From assembly GCA_025355115.1 (NCBI GenBank), contig JANXLO010000129.1, positions 1-7,339 of the forward strand: a stretch of DNA of 7,339 bases. Direction: 5' to 3'. Positions 1 through 5,335 of the stretch are shown piece after piece. Each line of letters opens with the position of its first letter. Within the stretch, counting starts at the first letter, position 1. The translations under genes were made by a program, and so were the position numbers. The stretch is from Chthonomonadaceae bacterium. GTDB taxonomy: Bacteria; Armatimonadota; Chthonomonadetes; Chthonomonadales; Chthonomonadaceae. The notes below the pieces were generated by a model that saw only the letters and a program-made list of their open reading frames with translations, had not been told where the DNA came from and searched no databases.

Positions 1-414
1 TGTTTTCTGTAGAAGGCTTGCTGCCTGCGTCTCGCCCAGAAGCTTTGCGTAGGTGCGGACGGTTCCGTATCCTGCGATCTCGTAGTGCTCGACGTGCTGC
101 GCCGCAGTGATCAGGCCAGCGTCCAGCACATCCGGCTCCGACTGCTCCTTCAGCAGCTCCTTGCCTTCCTCCAGAATGCCCTCCATGCCCTTGCAGTGCT
201 TGCCTTTCGGGCTTTTGCCAAGCTTCTCAAAGATCGTCTCCAAGCGGGAAACATGTTCCTGCGTCTGCTTGAGATGCGTCTCAAATCCGGACTTCAGATC
301 AGGCGATGTGGCGGCGCTTGCCATCGAGGGCAACGCCTTCAGAATCTGGTTCTCCACGCTGTAGAGGTCACGCAACTCCTCCAGATACAGATCGTTGAGG
401 GTCGAAAGTTTCAT
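1..414 (-). CDS. YciF/DUF892-family ferritin-like protein, N-terminal part (cut by window edge)
   Basis: The frame reads from an ATG at 414-412 to the window edge, giving 138 residues without a stop. Members of this family are usually about 165-170 residues, so roughly the last 30 are missing. The protein opens with the family signature LNDLYLEELRDLYSVENQ (residues 6-23), followed by an all-helical fold. Candidate di-iron ligands of the ferritin-like four-helix bundle are E21, E53-H54 and the E109-H-Y-E112 pair. Family knowledge: these proteins resemble ferritin/rubrerythrin folds and are typically linked to stress responses; the enzymatic role is not settled. An AAAGGAG ribosome binding site lies at 429-435 on the minus strand, 14 bases before the ATG, which is rather long, but no better start is in frame. 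The gene is divergent from the exosortase cluster and shows no functional link to it. Family assignment is strong, function is not. Confidence 0.9.
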   Translation of the reverse strand, partial: MKLSTLNDLYLEELRDLYSVENQILKALPSMASAATSPDLKSGFETHLKQTQEHVSRLETIFEKLGKSPKGKHCKGMEGILEEGKELLKEQSEPDVLDAGLITAAQHVEHYEIAGYGTVRTYAKLLGETQAASLLQKT

Positions 415-552
415 GGCGGATACAGAGTCTCCTTTGTGATGAATGCTCGACGCCGAGCCGAAAATAGGACGGGGCTCCTATCATGATTGTTCCGCTTTGG
501 AAGCATCATGTCGCTCTATTTCCCGCTCCGCAGACAGAGGGTCGGGCAGTTA

Positions 553-568
553 TGGCACGTTTCTTGCA
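553..568 (+). promoter_or_regulatory. Sigma-54 (RpoN) -24/-12 promoter
   Basis: The sequence TGGCACG-TTTC-TTGCA matches the sigma-54 consensus TGGCACR-N4-TTGCW at every specified position. The invariant GG (554-555) and GC (566-567) are separated by exactly ten bases. Transcription would start about 12 bases past the GC, near 578-580, leaving a short 5' leader before the glycosyltransferase start at 606. A promoter of this class needs an AAA+ enhancer-binding activator; exosortase/PEP-CTERM loci in some bacteria are known to use RpoN with the PrsK/PrsR two-component system. No activator gene is in the window, and upstream activator sites were not identified. Confidence 0.85.
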
Positions 569-605
569 TTAGGAGTAGGCATGACTGAAATTCTGGAGCA
601 TTACG

Positions 606-1712
606 GTGCCGTACTCTGCTCAGGGGCATGATGCAGTGAGCGCCACGGTGCCACGACTCAAAGTTCTGCTGCTGATCCCCAGTGTCGCCGTCGCAGGCGG
701 GAGGGAGGACGCGCGGCGTGACATGCGGCCGATGCCGGACTACTTTGCTCTGCAGGACGCTCTTGGGGCCGACCTCATGGACTATGCGGCGCTCGATGCC
801 GAACGGCGTCCCGCCCTCGTCCATCTGGCCCGCCTGGCCGGGAAAGATGCCGCCCTCGCCGCTCTCGGATACGGTTACCGGGAAGAGTATGATATAATAT
901 TCAGCAACGGCGAAAACGTGGGGATACCGCTGGCGTTGCTGCTGGGACGGAATGGAAGGCGACCGGGGCATGTCGTCATCGGTCACCGCCTCTCTTCACC
1001 GAAGAAGCGCTCTTTTTTGATGAGGCTTCATTCGCAGATGGATGCGCTTTTCGTCTATTCGGACTCGCAGTATCGCTATGCAGTCCAGCGGCTCGGAGTT
1101 CCGGATGCGAAGCTGCACAGGATCCCTTTTCATGCCGATCAACTTTTCTTTCGCCCCCTGTCCCCCATGCCGGAGGCTCCAACGCGCCTGATCAGCAGCG
1201 CTGGGCTGGAATGGCGAGACTATCCTACTCTCATAGAGGCTGCCAGCACGCTGGACGCGGACGTGCGCCTTGCGGCGGCAAGCCCTTGGAGCCGTCATCG
1301 CGCCGTGGCCTGGGATCGTCCCTTGCCGCCGAACGTGACGTCGGGCCGCCGCGACTATGCGGATCTTCGCAGGCTCTACGCCGCCTCGCGTATGATTGTA
1401 GTGCCGCTCCATGACACCGATTTTCAGGCGGGCATCACCGCACTTCTTGAAGGGATGGCGATGGGCAAGGCCGTTGTCGTCACGCGCACTGAAGGATTAG
1501 CCGGAATCGTCCGCGATGGCGAGAACGGACTTAGCGTCCCGCCCGGCGACCCTGCTGCGCTCCGCTGCGCCCTGCTTCGTCTTCTCGAGTCGCCTGAAGA
1601 GGCGGAGCGCTTGGGGTCGCAGGCTCGCAGGGACGTTGAAGCGGGATACACTCTGGATCGATGGGTCGAGAATATAGCGAAGGCGATGCATGCCGTCGCG
1701 CTAAATCGCTAG
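606..1712 (+). CDS. GT4-like glycosyltransferase
   Basis: This 368-residue protein has the two-lobed GT-B layout of family GT4. The N-terminal Rossmann-like half starts at RLKVLLLIPSV (residues 17-27). The C-terminal half carries SAGLEWRDYPTLIEA (198-212), then the donor-binding region with LLEGMAMGKAVVVT (280-293) and DGENGLSVPPGDPAAL (304-319). Such enzymes move a sugar from a nucleotide-sugar to a lipid-linked or growing glycan on the cytoplasmic side of the membrane. The usual E-x7-E motif is Q274-x7-E282 here. There is no signal peptide or membrane span. The start is uncertain: GTG at 606 has GGAG at 595-598 with 7-base spacing, while GTG at 636 has AGGGG at 622-626 with 9-base spacing and would remove ten poorly conserved residues. 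It is the first gene after the sigma-54 promoter, with 85 bases to the next gene. The donor and acceptor cannot be told from sequence; a role in exopolysaccharide or surface-protein glycosylation is inferred from the neighbours. Confidence 0.85.
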   Translation: MPYSAQGHDAVSATVPRLKVLLLIPSVAVAGGREDARRDMRPMPDYFALQDALGADLMDYAALDAERRPALVHLARLAGKDAALAALGYGYREEYDIIFSNGENVGIPLALLLGRNGRRPGHVVIGHRLSSPKKRSFLMRLHSQMDALFVYSDSQYRYAVQRLGVPDAKLHRIPFHADQLFFRPLSPMPEAPTRLISSAGLEWRDYPTLIEAASTLDADVRLAAASPWSRHRAVAWDRPLPPNVTSGRRDYADLRRLYAASRMIVVPLHDTDFQAGITALLEGMAMGKAVVVTRTEGLAGIVRDGENGLSVPPGDPAALRCALLRLLESPEEAERLGSQARRDVEAGYTLDRWVENIAKAMHAVALNR

Positions 1713-1797
1713 CCGCGTCGAGCATGCAGCTATGCCAAATGCTGATCTTACTGGCCCCGATTTTTAGCCTAGGCTGACTCGTACAAAGGATGAGGTA

Positions 1798-2754
1798 ATG
1801 CGTCTCTTAAAACCTATAATCATATTCGTGCTTCTGATGTCTCTCACCTTCAACATCATCTTCTGGATGCGATACCGCAATAAGAAGACGATTTTCACTT
1901 TGAATTCAGAGAGCGTCACCCGGTCGGATATGGACGACTATCTGGAGAAGCAGTTCGGGCCGAGCTACAAGGCCATGATTGTGCAGCGTCTGCTGATCGA
2001 TCAGGAGGCCCGCAAGCAGAGCGTCGCTCCCACCGAGTCCGAGGTGACCGACGAGTACAATCTCAAGAAGGAGCTCGACTGGCAGTTCGCCTCGCGCCTC
2101 GCCAGCAGCCCCTGGCTCGCGGAGGAGAGTCGAGCGGAGATCAAGCAGCAGCTGGAGCAGCAGAAGCTGCTCGCCAAAAACGTCGCCGTAACCGAGGAGG
2201 AGGTCAAGGAGGAGTACAGCGCGCATCCTGCCCTCTACGATACTCCCGCCAAAGCGCACACCGAGGTCGCTGCCGTTTTGAATGAGATTCATCTCGAGGA
2301 CATCCGCCGCCTGATGGACAAAACCGATCCGCCTGTTGGGCCGAAAACCATCATGCAGATGTTTCCCCGGGAAGTCGTCTTTATCGGCGACGACGACAAA
2401 TTCACCTTCGTTCAGGCCTACAGCACCGAAATGAATAAGGAAGTTTTCTCGATGAGCCCGCATTATGTGAAAGTGATGCTGCCAGGGGACCTTGGGCAGC
2501 AGGGCGCTCGTCGGCTTGTCGTCAAAATGATCGGGATCGAGCCCGGCAAGAAAGCTGACCTGAACGATCCCAAAACCCTTAACCGCATCAAGACGAATGT
2601 CGCGATGCGCCGCACCCGCCCGCCGTCCGAGATGCTCGCCAATCTCTGGGCCAATGCCAAATTCGAGAGCGCCGATCCCGGAGACAAGCCGCAAATCGAG
2701 CGACTTTTCTTCCCCGAGCAGGCGCGCACACAGCCCGCTCCGAACGGCCGCTGA
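1798..2754 (+). CDS. Membrane-anchored SurA/PrsA-like (EpsD-type) peptidyl-prolyl isomerase-like protein
   Basis: The 318-residue product has one N-terminal membrane span or uncleaved signal (residues 5-24) and a periplasmic body. Residues about 34-130 look like the SurA/PrsA N-terminal chaperone domain: LNSESVTRSDMDDYL followed by an amphipathic helix with RLLIDQEARKQ, then charged helices rich in E, K and Q. A second helix begins VTEEEVKEEYSAHPALYD (131-148), as at the entry to a parvulin domain. The parvulin core itself is weak: the ARHIL-type strand and the GG-LG loop are not visible, so isomerase activity is doubtful and a pure chaperone role is possible. Proteins of this kind (EpsD) accompany exosortases and are thought to help exported proteins or polysaccharide-assembly partners. 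ATG at 1798 has AAAGGA at 1785-1790 with 7-base spacing. The exosortase gene follows after 29 bases, which suggests cotranscription. The tail (about 290-318) is proline-rich and poorly conserved-looking. Confidence 0.7.
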   Translation: MRLLKPIIIFVLLMSLTFNIIFWMRYRNKKTIFTLNSESVTRSDMDDYLEKQFGPSYKAMIVQRLLIDQEARKQSVAPTESEVTDEYNLKKELDWQFASRLASSPWLAEESRAEIKQQLEQQKLLAKNVAVTEEEVKEEYSAHPALYDTPAKAHTEVAAVLNEIHLEDIRRLMDKTDPPVGPKTIMQMFPREVVFIGDDDKFTFVQAYSTEMNKEVFSMSPHYVKVMLPGDLGQQGARRLVVKMIGIEPGKKADLNDPKTLNRIKTNVAMRRTRPPSEMLANLWANAKFESADPGDKPQIERLFFPEQARTQPAPNGR

Positions 2755-2783
2755 CAGAAGGGACTCGGGAGCACACCAGCACC

Positions 2784-4505
2784 ATGAACGAAGAAATTTT
2801 ACCGGCTCATCGGCCTGCATTCCCCCTCCACTACCTGCTGCCCGTCGCTGCCGCAATCGGCCTCGGCATCCTGGTCTATTCCCATATGTTCCAGTGGTGG
2901 TGGGAGGAATGGACCGCCCCCGGCAGCTTCTATGCGCACGCTATATTCGTGCCTTTTTTCGTGGCAGTCATGATCTGGAGAGACCGCAAGAAGCTGATCG
3001 ACACGCCTTCGGATCCCTCGTGGACGGGGCTGCTGCTCGTGGTGCCCTCCATGGCGCTGCTGCTGCTCGGCAAGCGCCTCGATGTCACGATGCTCCAGTC
3101 CTTCTCCTTCCTGCTCATGGTCTTCGCGGCCTCGCTTATGCTTGTCGGGAAAGCCAAGACACGCCTGCTGCTCTTCCCGCTCTGCTTCGTCGTCATGATG
3201 ATGCCGCTCATTCCGGATCAGCTGATCGGCACGATCGCCTTTCCGATTCAGATGCTCTCCGCGAAGCTGGCGGCCATGTTCCTCAATGTCCTGACGCTCC
3301 ACGCGGTGCAGCAGGGCGCGATGATTCAGATGGACAACTACCTGATGTCCGTCGAGCTCCCCTGCAGCGGCTTCAAGACGCTCGTCTCGCTTCTGACCTT
3401 CACCGCCGCGTTCGCATATCTGGTCGAAGGCGCACTCTGGAAGCGCTGGGCGCTCTTCTTCGTGACCATTCCGCTCAGCCTCTTCATCAATGCGCTTCGC
3501 ATCACCCTGATCGGTGTGGTCGGTGAACTGGTCAGCCCAAAAGCCGCCGGAATTTTCCACGACTACAGCGGCTTTATCGTTCTGACGCTCGCCTTCCTGT
3601 TTCTCTTCAACTTCGCGCGCATCCTCAAGTGCGAGCGCTTCATCGGAATCCCCCTGAACGACGAGCAGCAGGCCAGTGACGATGCCAAGGCGGACGCCGA
3701 GGGGCCGGATGCGCCTCAGGAGCCTGCCTGGTGGCAGATGCTTCTGGCATGGCGCCCGGATGCCGGGCAGCTGCGTCGCATAGCACCGTTCATATTGGGT
3801 GTGGACGGCATGTTGCTCGCGGCGATGCTGATCACTCCAGTGCTCACGCGGGGCCTCAATCCGCAGCCGCCCATCTCCACGGCGCAGGTGCCGCTCGAGA
3901 TGACGGAGGGCGCTTACTCGTGGTCCACTCCGCCTTCGCCCTATCGCGATAAGCTGACCAAAGAGGTGAACGAGGTGCTGACCCCCCTCCGGGTCATCAA
4001 CCGCGAATACGGCGGCTCCGACGGCTCGCATATCAATGTGTTCATCACGGCTGGCAACGGGCGCAAGACCTTTCACGATCCGCACACCTGCTCGTTCGGC
4101 AGCAACGCTGTGCTGGAGGACATCAGATACCTGAAGCTGCCGCTTCTCCCGGATACAAGGCCTGGAACGCTTCAGGTTACCCTGAACGAGTGCCAGTACC
4201 ACCGCAACGGCGAGGCCGACCGGTTTGAATTCATGATGTTCTATGTGGTCGAAGGCAAAATTCTTCAGACGGCGCCCGATGCCCGAAACGCCATTCTGCG
4301 TCAGATGTTCTATGGGGATGCAGGCAAGCCGTCCTATTTCGTCCGCATCACCCAGGAATCTCCCGGCACGGATGAGGAGCGACGGCAGCAGCTAATTCGC
4401 TTTACCTCCGCGCTCTGGAAGCATATCGGGCCGGTGCTGTCGGGCAACGAGAAAGCTCAGCCTGGAGGCCCGGTAGAGATCGTCGAAGACCCGAAGCAGC
4501 CCTGA
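2784..4505 (+). CDS. Exosortase fused to C-terminal EpsI (DUF3485) domain
   Basis: Residues 15-280 form the multi-span exosortase membrane domain. The three catalytic positions are visible: Cys194 in PCSGFKTLVSLL (193-204), Arg239 in NALRITLIG (236-244) and His259 in FHDYSGF (258-264). The earlier FYAHAIFVPFFVAVMIWRDR segment (49-68) matches the conserved region near the first spans. Exosortases cleave C-terminal PEP-CTERM-like sorting tails at the inner membrane and probably pass the protein to a surface acceptor. After an acidic linker (about 292-315) a further span (333-354) anchors an EpsI-like domain with HDPHTCSFGSNA (431-442) and ECQYHRNGEADRFEFMMFYV (469-488). EpsI is often a separate gene; fused forms are also known in some exosortase classes. 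The start ATG has GGGAG at 2767-2771, 12 bases upstream. It is the last gene of its cluster, followed by a hairpin terminator. The subclass and its cognate tail motif cannot be told from this window. The 'CSGFK' block differs from the common 'CSGLR'. Confidence 0.93.
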   Translation: MNEEILPAHRPAFPLHYLLPVAAAIGLGILVYSHMFQWWWEEWTAPGSFYAHAIFVPFFVAVMIWRDRKKLIDTPSDPSWTGLLLVVPSMALLLLGKRLDVTMLQSFSFLLMVFAASLMLVGKAKTRLLLFPLCFVVMMMPLIPDQLIGTIAFPIQMLSAKLAAMFLNVLTLHAVQQGAMIQMDNYLMSVELPCSGFKTLVSLLTFTAAFAYLVEGALWKRWALFFVTIPLSLFINALRITLIGVVGELVSPKAAGIFHDYSGFIVLTLAFLFLFNFARILKCERFIGIPLNDEQQASDDAKADAEGPDAPQEPAWWQMLLAWRPDAGQLRRIAPFILGVDGMLLAAMLITPVLTRGLNPQPPISTAQVPLEMTEGAYSWSTPPSPYRDKLTKEVNEVLTPLRVINREYGGSDGSHINVFITAGNGRKTFHDPHTCSFGSNAVLEDIRYLKLPLLPDTRPGTLQVTLNECQYHRNGEADRFEFMMFYVVEGKILQTAPDARNAILRQMFYGDAGKPSYFVRITQESPGTDEERRQQLIRFTSALWKHIGPVLSGNEKAQPGGPVEIVEDPKQP

Positions 4506-4521
4506 GCCAACTCCTAAGGAG

Positions 4522-4557
4522 ACGCCCCTCTGTCCAATCAGGACAGAGGGGCGTTTG
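4522..4557 (+). terminator. Hairpin terminator closing the exosortase cluster
   Basis: A perfect 14-bp inverted repeat (ACGCCCCTCTGTCC at 4522-4535, GGACAGAGGGGCGT at 4541-4554) encloses a five-base loop AATCA. It starts 16 bases after the exosortase stop. The following tract TTTGCGTT is only weakly T-rich, so termination efficiency is uncertain. Because the next gene is convergent, the hairpin probably separates the two opposing units. On the minus strand it lies 37 bases past the stop of the small anchored protein, but no T-run follows in that direction. Confidence 0.8.
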
Positions 4558-4590
4558 CGTTCAGGCCGACATCGGCTTCGCAATGGGTCG

Positions 4591-5202
4591 TTAGCGGTCG
4601 GTGGAGAGGCTCAGGGCCTCCACCTTGCCGTTGCGCCGCACTCCGAGAATGGGGGCGCTTGCCACTTCCGGGGTGAGCTTGGCTCTTTCCTCATCATCGA
4701 AGGAGCCTTCCCGCGGGGGCTTGCTGTATGCCTTCCAGTACATCGCCTGCTGATGAGACTTGCAGATAATCAGGGGCACCTGATCTCCCTGCTTCTTGAC
4801 TTGCATCGGGAAGCCTGCGGTCAGCCAGCGAAATCCATAGGTCACGACGACATTTCGGCGGTTCAGCTCGAATCCGCCTTGATCCAGATGGATATGCTGC
4901 TTCTCCAGCCGGACAGCAGTGGGGCATTCAAGGAGCTCCACTTTCGCGATGTATTTAGGGATCATGGCTTCGATCGAGGGCGGCTCAGCGCCCTTGTGAT
5001 CCGCGCGATACTGCTTCCAGCCTTTGTAGAGAAGGGCAAGCTGCTCCTGGCACTGTTTGCGCTCCGCCTCCTCGGCCTTCGCCTCGGCTCCAGCGTTGGA
5101 TGCGATCCCCATTCCCTTGACCAGTCGCATTCCCCCGAACACGGCCCCGGCCACAACGGCGAGTAGAAGCACAATAATCAAGGGCATTCTGGGTTTTGAC
5201 AT
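4591..5202 (-). CDS. Membrane-anchored, pseudopilin-like protein of unknown function
   Basis: The 203-residue product starts at ATG 5202-5200, chosen because GGAGG (5208-5212 on the minus strand) sits five bases upstream; a longer frame adds 16 residues that lack any such signal. Residues 7-27 are a single membrane span (PLIIVLLLAVVAGAVFGG region), followed by a charged helix and a C-terminal globular part. The stretch CQEQLALLYKGWKQYRADHK (51-70), then PPSIEAMIPKYI, LLECPTA and YGFRW, resembles the small soluble domains of type II secretion pseudopilins and DUF1559-like proteins common in Armatimonadota and Planctomycetes. However, the prepilin peptidase site (Gly followed by a Phe-Thr-Leu-Ile-Glu-type run) is absent, so it is not a classical prepilin. 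Three cysteines (51, 93, 147) could form a disulfide. It lies 133 bases after the CRTAC1 gene and converges on the exosortase cluster. Function unknown; the pseudopilin likeness is an inference from sequence pattern only. Confidence 0.7.
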   Translation of the reverse strand: MSKPRMPLIIVLLLAVVAGAVFGGMRLVKGMGIASNAGAEAKAEEAERKQCQEQLALLYKGWKQYRADHKGAEPPSIEAMIPKYIAKVELLECPTAVRLEKQHIHLDQGGFELNRRNVVVTYGFRWLTAGFPMQVKKQGDQVPLIICKSHQQAMYWKAYSKPPREGSFDDEERAKLTPEVASAPILGVRRNGKVEALSLSTDR

Positions 5203-5335
5203 AGTCTCCTCCGCGAGATGTGTGAATGTCGCCCGCGTCCGGAATCGCACGGCGGGCGGCGACTAGAATGAATTTCTGTACGCTCTCCTCGCTCTTTCAA
5301 GATTGGAGAGGTGATACCCTGCAAATTTTTTCAAC

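Noticed and set aside
1752..1769. Possible second sigma-54 promoter (TGG...AGCC) before the EpsD-like gene.
   Set aside because: GG and GC are 12 bases apart instead of the required 10, and flanking consensus bases are missing.
1766..1775. Perfect 10-base palindrome AGCCTAGGCT between the glycosyltransferase and EpsD-like genes.
   Set aside because: Too short for a terminator, no T-run, single copy, and expected by chance in a window of this size at moderate frequency.
1906..2856. Minus-strand open frame opposite the EpsD-like gene, running into the exosortase start.
   Set aside because: Low-complexity leucine/glycine-rich translation without motifs; the plus-strand gene has a good ribosome binding site and membrane anchor.
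2799..4202. Long minus-strand open frame opposite the exosortase gene.
   Set aside because: Its translation is rich in Glu, Arg, His and Gln with no recognisable domain, while the plus strand encodes a clear exosortase with all catalytic residues. It is a shadow of GC-rich codon bias.
5231..5256. Inverted repeat GCCCGC...GCGGGC upstream of the small anchored protein.
   Set aside because: Six-base arms with a 14-base GC-rich loop and no T-run; weak as terminator or operator.
5272..5300. Minus-strand TTGAAA with AGAAAT 17 bases downstream, a possible sigma-70 promoter for the small anchored protein.
   Set aside because: The -10 box matches only three of six consensus bases, so the match is no better than chance.
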